A stretch of 64,000 nt of DNA from MA-ANB-1 sp965216445 (GTDB taxonomy: Bacteria > Actinomycetota > Acidimicrobiia > Spongiisociales > ZC4RG35), in assembly GCA_965216445.1 (NCBI GenBank), contig OZ244166.1, forward strand, positions 1,736,001-1,800,000. Direction: 5' to 3'. Positions within the stretch are counted from its first letter, which is position 1. Every line of letters begins with the position of its first letter. A program made the position numbers and the translations under genes. Of the stretch, positions 51,701-59,109 are shown piece after piece. Under the pieces are notes generated by a model, which saw nothing but the letters and a program-made list of their open reading frames with translations, was not told where the DNA came from and searched no databases.

Positions 51701-51815
51701 CGCCGGAAGAATCAACATCCTCTTCGGGACTGGCATCGGCCTGGGAGAGGACGTGAGCATCACTTCTCTGTTTCCCCAGCCAGGGTCCAGATTTGGCCTC
51801 AGCCTCGTTGACTGA
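48780..51815 (+). CDS. Secreted M15-type peptidase with a long FG-GAP repeat region
   Basis: From ATG 48780 (leaderless; a GTG at 48759 is in frame) the protein has 1011 residues. A signal or anchor helix (VTALLGTIALVATIVLPQPVA) is followed by an M15 D-Ala-D-Ala carboxypeptidase-like domain: YRMSTHALGLAIDINSATNP (near residue 176; His and Asp ligands) and DPMHFSWKG (near 230; His). The rest consists of FG-GAP-type blades with Ca-binding DxNxDGxxD loops: divergent copies first, then about six copies of a 70-residue unit that are the same residue for residue. It likely trims peptidoglycan peptides at the surface while the propeller region binds wall or matrix. Confidence 0.9.
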   Translation: MAEAPEHPIRHRGRGKSRVTALLGTIALVATIVLPQPVATADRPTSDSGAPAGPVPEESLDSIGFNESNSCGEPAGTKPPASWSFSEITRTLPISHVVRGPWADRFGRTYGDVVGSLVGWTVPMSGGMVRSVHQEALDAFNDVSANLAAAAAQGLSYDIETAGTFNWRRIGGSYRMSTHALGLAIDINSATNPFRADGVLITDMPEWFVDAWRDAGFCWGGDWESVKDPMHFSWKGPASSSERDFGPAFPPLGPQDDYDTRSISIVTAMNRPTSDAVFGLADANRDGAVDLIRMWSADDSLVIGASLSSGEYKACATAGITHRGLPISGRPIVGDIDLNGRMDALVVDGSSALTVSNVLAEGAEADLATLPFSIQNTDVIGLGDSDRDGYEDLFVTTKGSTTRLRIIGGPDFDNLIVDETLPIDTNADGWRIFPIDHDADEHTDLGLLEPGAGNDLHVAVASLGYDIEEAATDMGAALTPSERVWVGDWDGDGWDDIYGLSISGRLRAYLGGDHDPEADYWFLTPHTECEVPAHLDHDLDADRYSDLVVGSPDSDSGTGSVSVVMGGPSVSVEPSIDEDTPGVQGIAETGDQFGATLTAGDFNGDGHTDLAVGIPNEDLGNTTDAGRINILYGSPSGLSTSADISIDEDTPGVQGIAETGDQFGATLTAGDFNGDGHTDLAVGIPNEDLGNTTDAGRINILYGSPSGLSTSADISIDEDTPGVQGIAETGDQFGATLTAGDFNGDGHTDLAVGIPNEDLGNTTDAGRINILYGSPSGLSTSADISIDEDTPGVQGIAETGDQFGATLTAGDFNGDGHTDLAVGIPNEDLGNTTDAGRINILYGSPSGLSTSADISIDEDTPGVQGIAETGDQFGATLTAGDFNGDGHTDLAVGIPNEDLGNTTDAGRINILYGSPSGLSTSADISIDEDTPGVQGIAETGDQFGATLTAGDFNGDGHTDLAVGIPNEDLGNTTDAGRINILFGTGIGLGEDVSITSLFPQPGSRFGLSLVD
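50502..51723 (+). repeat. Tandem 210-bp repeat array (5.8 copies)
   Basis: Units begin TCCATCGACGAGGACACTCC at 50502, 50712, 50922, 51132, 51342 and 51552. They look identical base for base; the last copy ends at 51723. Each encodes one 70-residue FG-GAP unit in frame, so copy-number change by recombination would keep the frame. Confidence 0.95.
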
Positions 51816-51821
51816 TCGAGT

Positions 51822-52583
51822 TCAGCTCAAGGGCCGTGCCGCCCGGATCTTGTCCTGGACGTAAGTCCATTCCTGGGCTGGCTGAGCGACCAAACCTGCT
51901 TCCGCACACATGCCGATGAGCTCGTCTGCGGGGTAGTAGTAATCCTCGGCAAGGAATCCCCAAGTCTTACCGGTCTGGCTTTGGTTGTAGGTAAAGTCGA
52001 AGAATCCACCCGGTTTGAGCACTCGACGAGCTTCACCAAGCAATGAAGAGACGACTTCGGGTGGAGTGTGGCTGAACACGCTATGGGCGTGCACTACATC
52101 AAAGTAGCCATCGGGAAGAAAACTCAGGTCAAGTCCGTCATAAAGGTACAGCCTCGGTGTGCGCTCTTGAAGGCCCCGATCCCCGATGGTTCTCGTTGCA
52201 TCGATGAGGATCTCGGGCGAGATGTCGACGCCGACATAGTTTCCGCTATCGAGGAACTCGATGAAACGCCACCCTGCCCTTAGGTTCCCGCAGCCGACCT
52301 CGAGGATGCGATCGCTTCGGTCGAGCCCATGTGAGGTGAGATAGTCGAACTGCATTTTTCCTATTCTCAGCCAGTCCTTCTCGGCGATCGTTCCAACTGC
52401 GCCGGTGCCACCCCGGCGACTGAAGTCATCCGACATCACACCCCGGTAAAACTCGGGATGGCTCTTCGTGCCGAAACGGAGCCGGACGTTGCGGGCGCGC
52501 CGTCGCAGGTAAGGGAAAATCTGTGCTGGTTTTTCGATTCCCGTTCGTACAAGATGCACTAGCGAGTTACGTGTGTTCGACAT
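51822..52583 (-). CDS. SAM-dependent methyltransferase (class I)
   Basis: A 253-residue protein with a Rossmann-type methyltransferase core: SDRILEVGCGNLRAGWRFIEFL (motif I, about residues 95-116), NYVGVDISPEILIDA, FDVVHAHSVFSHTPPEVV and RRVLKPGGFFDFTY. The basic N-terminal 60 residues may contact membrane or a glycan. It could methylate a sugar of the surface polymer, but the substrate is not evident. TAGCCT lies 6 nt before the ATG with TTGATG 19 nt further up, and no ribosome site is present. Confidence 0.85.
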   Translation of the reverse strand: MSNTRNSLVHLVRTGIEKPAQIFPYLRRRARNVRLRFGTKSHPEFYRGVMSDDFSRRGGTGAVGTIAEKDWLRIGKMQFDYLTSHGLDRSDRILEVGCGNLRAGWRFIEFLDSGNYVGVDISPEILIDATRTIGDRGLQERTPRLYLYDGLDLSFLPDGYFDVVHAHSVFSHTPPEVVSSLLGEARRVLKPGGFFDFTYNQSQTGKTWGFLAEDYYYPADELIGMCAEAGLVAQPAQEWTYVQDKIRAARPLS

Positions 52584-52589
52584 ATCGAG

Positions 52590-52620
52590 AGGCTAATCCT
52601 CTAGGAATAGCTCGCATCAA
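52590..52620 (-). promoter_or_regulatory. Promoter of leaderless methyltransferase mRNA
   Basis: Reverse strand: -35 TTGATG (52620-52615), 19-nt spacer, -10 TAGCCT (52595-52590), then CTCGAT and the ATG at 52583. Confidence 0.5.
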
Positions 52621-52720
52621 GCCCCAAGAGCTGCCTCCTAAAGCAGAGTCGAACACGGGTGGACAAATACGAACCCACTATCGATATATGGCTATGACGA
52701 GCAGGTTTCGTTGCCGGCGT

Positions 52721-55369
52721 CTACTGGGGCAGGAAAGAGCCGAGGACATCGCCTGGACCGGCCCCTCCAGGTATGCCCGGTGTGTCCTGATTGATCCTCT
52801 TGTCGCCGCTCGAGCTCAAGAGTTGATCGCCCCCGAACAGGATCGAAACATCCCCGGCATCAGTGACGAGCCCCAAATCCTCGAATGGAATCCCAATCAC
52901 AAGGTCCTCGTGTCCGTCCTGGCCAAATCTGAAGACTCCGACGCTCGATCCGAACCCATCTCCATCCTCGTTTATCCCGTTGACACCACTTGAGTCCTCG
53001 TGCCAAAACTGGTCTTGGGTCGAAGCTCCATCTACGCCGCCATAGAGGACCGCAACACCACCAGCGTCCTGATCGGAGAGAATGTCCTCCCCGGGGATAC
53101 CCACCACAACGTCGCCAAACCGGTCACTGTCGAGGTCGCCGACTGCCACTGAACTCCCGAATGCATCGCCCGCTTCTGCATTTCCTCGCACACCGGCGAC
53201 ATCTTGGTGGATCAATTGGTCACCATCGACGCTCGTGAAAGACTCGCTCCCCAAGAAAACGTGTATTGCACCAGCACCGACTGACCCCGACAACGTTTCT
53301 CCCGGGATACCGACTACGAGTTCATCAAATCCGTCGGCGTTGATGGTCCCGGTCGAAAGAGAGGCGCCAAACCTGTCGCCGCTTTCGGCGCCGCCAGCGA
53401 CCCCGGGCTCATCCTGGTGCAAGGCCAGGTCGCCCGACACCGACAGCCCGGAGCCTGCTCTCCCGCGAAAGACCTGAACCATGCCAGCGTCGATATCAGG
53501 CCCGACATCCTCACCTGCCACACCAATCGCAAGGTCGAAAAGGCCGTCTCCGTTGAAATCCCCGGAAGCCAGCGCGGCACCGAATTGGTCTCCGGCCTCC
53601 TCGACACCTTTGATGCCAGCCGTGTCCTGTCGCCACGACTTGCTGCCCGAGCCGGTCAGGCCACTCGATGTGCCATTCAGAATGTGGACCATCCCGGTAT
53701 CAGCTACTGAGCCGGTGTCCTCGCCAGGCGCTCCTATTGCGAGATCGTCGTAACCATCACCGTCGAAATCGCCGGCAGCAAGAGTGCTCCCAAAGCCATC
53801 CCCTTCTTCGGGGACACCTCCAACACCAGGGGAATCCTGATTGAAGAACTGACCTGACCCGTCCAAGCCCTGGGGCGATCCTTCGATGATGTTTATCGAA
53901 CCGGCATTAGGTCCACCAAGGTGTCGATCCCGAGGGGTCCCAACCGCGAGGTCGTCGTAGCCGTCTCCGTTGAAGTCTCCACATGCCAACGCTGAGCCAA
54001 ACTGGCCGCCCGAATCGGGTCCACCTGCAACGCCCGGTGAATCCTGTGTCCAGAAGCTTGATCCAGCTGATCCGGGCTTGCCACCCGAAGCCGGTGCCAC
54101 GATCACAGCACCAACGTCTGCGACGCCGTTACGATTCTCCCCCGGCACTCCGATCGCCAGGTCGTCGTCACCGTCGCCATTGAAGTCGCAACGACCAGGG
54201 TTTGCGTCTTCGATCCGATATACAGATGAGCCGGAAAGCACGTACAACTCCCCGAACCCGTCTACTCCAAATGAGTAGACAACGGAAGGGATGAGCCCGA
54301 CATCCGAAGTCCAGTCAGTTTCGTCAGTCACCGACGTTCCTTCGTACCGGAACGATTTGAGCCGCCGACCTGATAGGTCCGAGTAGAAATACGTTCCCCT
54401 AAGCCAAGGAATCGAATTCCCCCGGTAAACGTAGCCCCCTATCACGGACGTCCCTTCAGTCGGATTGACGTATTCGAGAACGGGCAACGTTTTTCCCGAC
54501 GTATTGCAACCCGACGCTGGCTCAAAGCAAAGTGAACCCTCCATGACGTCCCAGCCAAAATTCAACGCCGAATCCTCGTCGACTTCAAGCACATCGATTT
54601 CTTCTCGTCGGTCTTGCCCGACATCGCCAATGAAGAGTTGACCGGACGCATCGTCAACGGAGATGCGGAACGGATTCCTCAGTCCGTAGGCGTATATCTC
54701 GTCCCTGCCCGTAGTCGCCACAAAGGGGTTCTCATCCGGAATGGCATACTCGAGCCCGCCTTCTTGGTCGTCGACATCGATACGAAGCAAGGCACCCAGA
54801 AGGGTTGAGGTGTCTTGGCCGTTCTCGTCGGGGTCGCCACCACCACCTCCGTCACCGAGAGCTATGTAGAGGTATCCGTTCGGGCCGAACGCCAGCCCAC
54901 CACCATTGTGATTCGACGCTGGCTGGTCGACTTCGAGGAGTATCCGTTCACTACCACTGTCGGCGACGTCTTCATCGCCACTCGACACCGAAAACTCCGA
55001 GATTCGGACATCGCCACCGTTGTCTGTATAGAACACATAGAACAAACCGTTGTCTTCATAGTCCGGGTGAAAGTCCAGACCGACCAGACCAAGCTCTCCT
55101 CCGATACTAACTCTCCCTTCTATGTCCAGGAATGGGGTCGAATTCAAAGAGCCATTTTCGTAGATGACGATCCGACCACTCAGTTCCACGATGAAGAGTC
55201 GCTCATCGCCTTTTGGTGCCCGCAGGTCGACCGGTGTCGACAGACCGCTCGTAACCGAGGTCAGTTCGAGCTCACGGGCACCGGTTTGCGCAGCTCTCGC
55301 GGTGTTCGGGGCCGCCGGAAGGAGCGCGGTCACCAGAACTGCTGCAAGGAGATAGAGAGACAGCCTCAT
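52721..55369 (-). CDS. Secreted glucose/sorbosone dehydrogenase-like propeller fused to FG-GAP repeats
   Basis: An 882-residue exported protein (signal MRLSLYLLAAVLVTALLPAAP). Residues 30-375 match the PQQ-dependent sugar dehydrogenase family: LSTPVDLRAPKGDERLFIVE, GLDFHPDYEDNGLFYVFYTD, NHNGGGLAFGPNGYLYIALG, YAYGLRNPFRISVD, and DVGQDRREEIDVLE. The His in SNHNGG corresponds to a cofactor-site residue in that family. The remaining 500 residues are about seven FG-GAP blades (GDFNGDGYDDLAVG, GDFDGDGYDDLAIGAPGED, and so on) of the same class as the M15 peptidase but divergent. The last blade ends abruptly. Enzyme activity and PQQ use are inferred. Confidence 0.88.
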   Translation of the reverse strand: MRLSLYLLAAVLVTALLPAAPNTARAAQTGARELELTSVTSGLSTPVDLRAPKGDERLFIVELSGRIVIYENGSLNSTPFLDIEGRVSIGGELGLVGLDFHPDYEDNGLFYVFYTDNGGDVRISEFSVSSGDEDVADSGSERILLEVDQPASNHNGGGLAFGPNGYLYIALGDGGGGGDPDENGQDTSTLLGALLRIDVDDQEGGLEYAIPDENPFVATTGRDEIYAYGLRNPFRISVDDASGQLFIGDVGQDRREEIDVLEVDEDSALNFGWDVMEGSLCFEPASGCNTSGKTLPVLEYVNPTEGTSVIGGYVYRGNSIPWLRGTYFYSDLSGRRLKSFRYEGTSVTDETDWTSDVGLIPSVVYSFGVDGFGELYVLSGSSVYRIEDANPGRCDFNGDGDDDLAIGVPGENRNGVADVGAVIVAPASGGKPGSAGSSFWTQDSPGVAGGPDSGGQFGSALACGDFNGDGYDDLAVGTPRDRHLGGPNAGSINIIEGSPQGLDGSGQFFNQDSPGVGGVPEEGDGFGSTLAAGDFDGDGYDDLAIGAPGEDTGSVADTGMVHILNGTSSGLTGSGSKSWRQDTAGIKGVEEAGDQFGAALASGDFNGDGLFDLAIGVAGEDVGPDIDAGMVQVFRGRAGSGLSVSGDLALHQDEPGVAGGAESGDRFGASLSTGTINADGFDELVVGIPGETLSGSVGAGAIHVFLGSESFTSVDGDQLIHQDVAGVRGNAEAGDAFGSSVAVGDLDSDRFGDVVVGIPGEDILSDQDAGGVAVLYGGVDGASTQDQFWHEDSSGVNGINEDGDGFGSSVGVFRFGQDGHEDLVIGIPFEDLGLVTDAGDVSILFGGDQLLSSSGDKRINQDTPGIPGGAGPGDVLGSFLPQ

Positions 55370-55423
55370 GACTCTTCGACGTTAATGGCTCGCGAAAGAA
55401 GTGGACACGGCCCGGAGGTTCAC

Positions 55424-55945
55424 TCAGGGGCTTCCGACGGGATCTTCTGGAGGTGCATCGATTGCGATTCGGCTCACCAACTCGTTGGCGATTGCAGTCA
55501 GCTCTTCTCGACGACCAAACGATCCGAGGACGACGTATAGGCAGAACGCCCGACTCTCCATGGAGAAGAAAACTTGAGTCCCAGCCTGCCCGCGGATCCT
55601 ACGTTGAAGCTGGAAGGGTTGGAACATGTCAAAGGTCAGCGTCGGAACAGAGTCGCGCATGGGATAGAGGGAAGACGCCACGGCTTCCTCGCCGAATTCA
55701 ATGAGGGAGACGAACACGTCCGCTGCCTGAAGCCTCTCGACGACACCGCCGCCATAGTCCGCCCTGTTGGTGGGAAGCGGAGTCGTGGAAGCATGGACAA
55801 CAGGGAAGACCCTTGATCCGGGGACGTCAGCATATGCCCGGCGGATTCTGACCTCCCAACCTGCTGGGACTTCAACCCGTATTCCCTGCATGGCCAAGGA
55901 GTTGCTGTCGCGAGTACCAGGTTTGTCTATTGCCAATTCAACCAC
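55424..55945 (-). CDS. Hypothetical protein in the mau-like operon
   Basis: A 173-residue protein that I do not recognise. It reads as a soluble alpha/beta domain: VEVPAGWEVRIRRAYAD, VFVSLIEFGEEAVASSLYP, QAGTQVFFSMESRAFCLYVVLGSFGRREELTAIANEL. The pattern of a strand-rich core ending in a helix resembles small PsbP/lipoprotein-type domains, but this is weak. The GTG start at 55945 overlaps the upstream membrane protein by 19 nt; an ATG at 55891 would give a shorter form. It is the last gene of the mau-like operon, which argues for a link to that system. Confidence 0.65.
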   Translation of the reverse strand: MVELAIDKPGTRDSNSLAMQGIRVEVPAGWEVRIRRAYADVPGSRVFPVVHASTTPLPTNRADYGGGVVERLQAADVFVSLIEFGEEAVASSLYPMRDSVPTLTFDMFQPFQLQRRIRGQAGTQVFFSMESRAFCLYVVLGSFGRREELTAIANELVSRIAIDAPPEDPVGSP

Positions 55946-56499
55946 CCAACCCCAACAACGATGAGATAGCCGGCCATGAGGATCATCCGCGACGCCCCTT
56001 CGAACAAAGCGAAGCGCCGCATCGTTGTGGCCAGATCGCCCGCAGTGTCAATCGAGCCAGAGCGCACCAATAGGGCGGATCGCCCTAGAGAAAACCCGAG
56101 CCCGATGAGAATCGCAGTTGTCACGCTGAGGAAAGGTGCCAGACCCAGCAGAGCCCAGACCGCCCATGTCGTCACGATTGTTGCGATTCCTGACCCGAGT
56201 TGGGCACCGAACCCAAATCCGACAACCCAGTCACGATACGCCCCCAGCCAATCCTCATCGACCTGTCGCCGCAGCCCAACGGGTTCGATACGCGTTAGTT
56301 CGAGGACAGCCGATACGGCCACCACCAGCAAAATGGCCAACGGACCCGCCAGTGGGAATCCCAGGCCTCGGCCGATCAATGCGAGCCCCCCGAAGACAAG
56401 TGTCCCCGCAGCCGCGGCGCCGAGAATAAAAGACACAACCGTTCGGAGCCAAGATCCACCCCGCGACCGCTGACCCAGCGGCGTGATGCTACTAAGCAT
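55927..56499 (-). CDS. Membrane protein in the mau-like operon
   Basis: A 190-residue protein with about five or six hydrophobic helices (VVSFILGAAAAGTLVFGGLAL, AILLVVAVSAVLEL, TIVTTWAVWALLGLAPFL, ILIGLGFSLGRSALL). There are no cysteine pairs, so it is unlikely to be a DsbD/CcdA-type electron carrier, although that would be the expected partner of MauD-like proteins. GGGGAG precedes the ATG. It lies 68 nt after the MauD-like gene in the same direction. Confidence 0.65.
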   Translation of the reverse strand: MLSSITPLGQRSRGGSWLRTVVSFILGAAAAGTLVFGGLALIGRGLGFPLAGPLAILLVVAVSAVLELTRIEPVGLRRQVDEDWLGAYRDWVVGFGFGAQLGSGIATIVTTWAVWALLGLAPFLSVTTAILIGLGFSLGRSALLVRSGSIDTAGDLATTMRRFALFEGASRMILMAGYLIVVGVGWLNWQ

Positions 56500-56567
56500 C
56501 GACTCCCCTCACGGAGACCAAGTAGCTCGGAAGCCAACGACAAAAGCGAACCCGGCCAACAAGAGGC

Positions 56568-57299
56568 TCACTCGGACACACCTTCTTCGAAATCTTGACT
56601 CGCCGGATAGAGCCTCGGGTCGCCCGGTTCAATGCCGGCCGCCCTCAACTCAGCATCGATTCGGCCTTCTGATGGATCCTCAGTTCCAGCCGACCGCCGG
56701 GCGTCCCACGTCGCGTCGTTGATCGAGTCGGCAAGGAACTCTTCGAGGGCCTCAAAGGTGGTCGCGGTGCCCTCTCCGACCAGCCCTTTGTCCGGGTCGA
56801 CAACGGCAAAGTATGGTGCACCCGGAACGTCGAACTCTTCCCAGGCACCCGAACTCATGATCACGTCGGCGTGACCTCGCCGCAAACCAAGCGCTCGAGT
56901 TGGGCTCTCCTCGTCTTCACCTCGTGTGACGATGAGCACCCGATGCTTGTAGCCGCCGAAGTATTGATCGGAGTTGTCGAGGTTCTCCCAGAAGACCTCG
57001 CAAGACGAACAGCTCGTGCTCAAAAACGCGATGAGCGTCGGGCTCGTGCCCGAGCCGATGGAGACCACAACTGGTTCCCCGTCGGGGCTGATACCGGACA
57101 CGTCGGCCGCGCTTCGTCGCTCCGTCACAGCGACGAGCGACAACTGGTTCTCGTGAGCGTGACCATCGTCGTTGCCCATACCCAACGCGTCGAGCTTCCT
57201 CAGGATCTCAGCGTGGCTCCGCAGGATGCCAACCATCACCAGAGTAAGGAGCAGAATCACTACTCCCATCGCCAGAATCACCGCGTATACGGCCGTCAT
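56568..57299 (-). CDS. MauD/TlpA-like thioredoxin-fold protein, membrane-anchored
   Basis: A 243-residue protein with one N-terminal helix (YAVILAMGVVILLLTLVMVGI) and an external thioredoxin-like domain: PTLIAFLSTSCSSCEVFWENL (the CxxC pair, about residues 93-96), HRVLIVTRGEDE, and cis-Pro region VPGAPYFAVVD. This is the layout of MauD, which helps make the many disulfides of the methylamine dehydrogenase light chain. The C-terminal 50 residues are acidic. Its ATG overlaps the stop of the MauA-like gene by 4 nt, so the two are made together. Confidence 0.82.
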   Translation of the reverse strand: MTAVYAVILAMGVVILLLTLVMVGILRSHAEILRKLDALGMGNDDGHAHENQLSLVAVTERRSAADVSGISPDGEPVVVSIGSGTSPTLIAFLSTSCSSCEVFWENLDNSDQYFGGYKHRVLIVTRGEDEESPTRALGLRRGHADVIMSSGAWEEFDVPGAPYFAVVDPDKGLVGEGTATTFEALEEFLADSINDATWDARRSAGTEDPSEGRIDAELRAAGIEPGDPRLYPASQDFEEGVSE

Positions 57300-57910
57300 G
57301 AGCTGTTCTCTAGGCAGGGGGCTGTCTGATTGGCTGTGAACTCATCGCTAAGCAGCGTTGAGCCGCAATTGTCAAAGAGCTGATAGGGGGGAACACATGT
57401 AACGACACGGCAGGTCACGGGCCCGCTGCAAGAAATGTGGGTGTTGCACTGCCCGTAGCGAAACTTGGCACAGCACACATGACGTTGATCGCACGTTGTC
57501 GTGTCAGGACAGGAGCAGCTGCATGCGATGCAGTTCGAATCACAGAAGTTTCCGCAGCCCGATGTGCACGTGCAAGTCGGATGGCAATCGATGTAATACC
57601 GATTCGAGGGCTGACCGTTCACGAGGCAGTAACTAGAGCCAGAGGCGCGCCACCAACCACCAACGAAGTGGCCCGGTGGGCAGTTATTGATGCCGCGGTG
57701 AATAGTGCAACAAAAGGCGCTGTAGCCATCGTTACACCCGGGAGCCGGTCCACAAACGGCCGCGTACGCAGTCATCGGGCGCAGTATGAAAGATGCGGGC
57801 GCGGCCACCAACGCCGTAGCAGCCAGAGTCAGACGACCCAAGAAGTCCCGTCTCCCCGAGTTTTGCTTAGGCGCGACCCAGCGGGACGCCTGATCGAGGA
57901 GCTTCGTCAT
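57296..57910 (-). CDS. MauA-like, cysteine-rich, Tat-exported protein
   Basis: The start is ATG 57910, which overlaps the MauE-like stop by 4 nt; a longer frame exists. A Tat signal (SGRRDFLGRLTLAATALVAAP) leads to a mature part of about 150 residues with about 24 cysteines. NNCPPGHFVGGWWRASGSSYC resembles the NCPPG...SWVASC stretch of methylamine dehydrogenase light chain, where the Trp is one half of the TTQ cofactor. The mature part has no other Trp, so TTQ cannot form in the known way. A C-terminal CSGPVTCRVVTCVPPY follows. It is probably a disulfide-rich secreted protein folded with MauE- and MauD-like helpers. Confidence 0.78.
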   Translation of the reverse strand: MTKLLDQASRWVAPKQNSGRRDFLGRLTLAATALVAAPASFILRPMTAYAAVCGPAPGCNDGYSAFCCTIHRGINNCPPGHFVGGWWRASGSSYCLVNGQPSNRYYIDCHPTCTCTSGCGNFCDSNCIACSCSCPDTTTCDQRHVCCAKFRYGQCNTHISCSGPVTCRVVTCVPPYQLFDNCGSTLLSDEFTANQTAPCLENSS

Positions 57911-58410
57911 TTTGCGGTGGCTCCGTGAAGTCTGGCGGCATCTCCAATGATCACCCAACCTAGAAGCGCACCGACTCCGATGACCGTGACCGTCGCCAGA
58001 ACACCAATCACTTCCACTCCATTTAAGAGGGACGGATCGCCAGCAGCGGCCAAGGCAGACAGGACCACCGCACTACCATCAAGTACGGCGTGTCCCCAAT
58101 AAGGCGGTGTATCTGAGGTACCGAGGCAGCCGCAGCTTGAAATCGGAGCTTCTCTTCGCATCGCTAGCAAGATCCACCCCAAGAAGCTGAGGTAGACCAG
58201 GGCCTGAGCGATCCATGCCAAGCTGAGGCCCGAGACAAGAGCCGCACCGCCCATGAGGACTTCGGTAGAACCAATAACCCGGCCCGCACCTCGAAACACC
58301 GGAAGCCCCGTTGCTGCGATTGCCCGCTCGGTGTCAGCCGGAGAAACGAGCTTCACAACACCTGTAACGACTAGCAGTAGGGAAAAACTGGCAGCTGCAA
58401 CAGCGAACAC
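57907..58410 (-). CDS. MauE/DoxX-like membrane protein
   Basis: A 167-residue protein with four helices and the MauE pattern: FSLLLVVTGVVKLVSP, GSTEVLMGGAALVSGLSLAW, a loop ISSCGCLGTSDTPPYWGHAV with a CxC pair, and a final helix. MauE proteins take part in disulfide formation for the methylamine dehydrogenase light chain. It is the first gene of the run. The start is GTG 58410, with TAATCT 6 nt upstream (leaderless type). Confidence 0.82.
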   Translation of the reverse strand: MFAVAAASFSLLLVVTGVVKLVSPADTERAIAATGLPVFRGAGRVIGSTEVLMGGAALVSGLSLAWIAQALVYLSFLGWILLAMRREAPISSCGCLGTSDTPPYWGHAVLDGSAVVLSALAAAGDPSLLNGVEVIGVLATVTVIGVGALLGWVIIGDAARLHGATAK

Positions 58411-58416
58411 CCGGCG

Positions 58417-58422
58417 AGATTA
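58417..58422 (-). promoter_or_regulatory. -10 element of the mau-like operon
   Basis: Reverse strand TAATCT-CGCCGG-GTG, with no ribosome site between; the -35 is not evident. Confidence 0.45.
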
Positions 58423-58457
58423 GCTCACCGATGCGATAACCACTCCCGACCCGGATT

Positions 58458-58664
58458 CTAGGTAACCGGCCTGAACCCGCGGTTGCGGGCCTCTGGCAAG
58501 GTGTCGGGACCAAACGTCTGGATCAAATTGCGATTGACGAGATCGCCGTCGACGATCAGTTTGCCGAGGGCTTCGGATTGGGCCGGGTCGTCGGTGTCAT
58601 AGACCAGCATCGAATCCCGGGCCCCCACAAACCTGAATTCCTCGAAGCGCCGGAGCCGACTCAT
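58458..58664 (-). CDS. Small hypothetical protein, 68 residues
   Basis: A 68-residue soluble protein (MSRLRRFEEFRFVGARDSML...) without cysteines, signal or membrane segment, containing VYDTDDPAQSEALGKLIVDG. I do not recognise a family. It overlaps by 4 nt (ATGA) the 30-codon gene upstream, which supports its being translated. Confidence 0.6.
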   Translation of the reverse strand: MSRLRRFEEFRFVGARDSMLVYDTDDPAQSEALGKLIVDGDLVNRNLIQTFGPDTLPEARNRGFRPVT

Positions 58665-58753
58665 TCCTCGGCACTTGAGTCAGACGTCTCCGTCTCTTGG
58701 TGTTCGCCGGAGTCATCAGAATCGCCTGAATCCCCAGTGCCTTTGAATCTCAT
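58661..58753 (-). CDS. Tiny acidic peptide (30 residues) between two coupled genes
   Basis: ATG at 58753 opens a 30-codon frame, MRFKGTGDSGDSDDSGEHQE and ten more mostly acidic residues. Its start overlaps the zinc-ribbon gene's stop by 4 nt and its stop overlaps the next gene's start by 4 nt. Overlap on both sides is the only but fairly good support. The alternative is a non-functional bridge that allows reinitiation. Confidence 0.45.
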   Translation of the reverse strand: MRFKGTGDSGDSDDSGEHQETETSDSSAEE

Positions 58754-59094
58754 TCATTGGGGAACTCGACAAGACCAGTCGGCACCTCGGCGGTGCAGTT
58801 GGGGCACACCACCATGGCGACTTCGCCAACATGAAAACTGAAACCACATTCTGGACAGTCGATCTTGGGAACCGGCTTATCGGGTGGAGGTGGTGGAGGA
58901 GGTGGCGGGACGCCCCCACCTTGGACACCTGGCGCGGTCGGGTATCCACCTGTCCGCTGTTGCTGAGGCGGCGGAGGCGGTGTAGCGCCCGAGGCGTCCC
59001 GGATCATGTTGATTGATCCACATGCAGGGCATGAAAAACGACCGGGACCCGGTGCATCAAACTGAGTGCGGCAAGCGCCGCAGCGAACCATCAT
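58750..59094 (-). CDS. Double zinc-ribbon protein with proline-rich linker
   Basis: A 114-residue protein: N-terminal zinc ribbon (VRCGACRTQFDAPG...FSCPACGSIN, two CxxC pairs), a linker of about 40 residues rich in Pro, Gly and Gln, including a run of nine prolines, and a C-terminal ribbon (IDCPECGFSFHVGEVAMVVCPNC). GAAGGA lies 6 nt before the ATG. The build suggests a cytoplasmic adaptor or sensor rather than an enzyme. The first of the coupled three-gene chain. Confidence 0.8.
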   Translation of the reverse strand: MMVRCGACRTQFDAPGPGRFSCPACGSINMIRDASGATPPPPPQQQRTGGYPTAPGVQGGGVPPPPPPPPPDKPVPKIDCPECGFSFHVGEVAMVVCPNCTAEVPTGLVEFPNE

Positions 59095-59109
59095 GTCTGT
59101 TCCTTCATT

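Noticed and set aside
50502..51723. CRISPR array
   Set aside because: The unit is 210 bp, contiguous without spacers, and coding in frame for FG-GAP repeats.
55424..58410. Methylamine dehydrogenase (methylamine oxidation) operon
   Set aside because: No heavy chain, amicyanin or cytochrome gene is present, and the light-chain-like protein lacks the second TTQ tryptophan.
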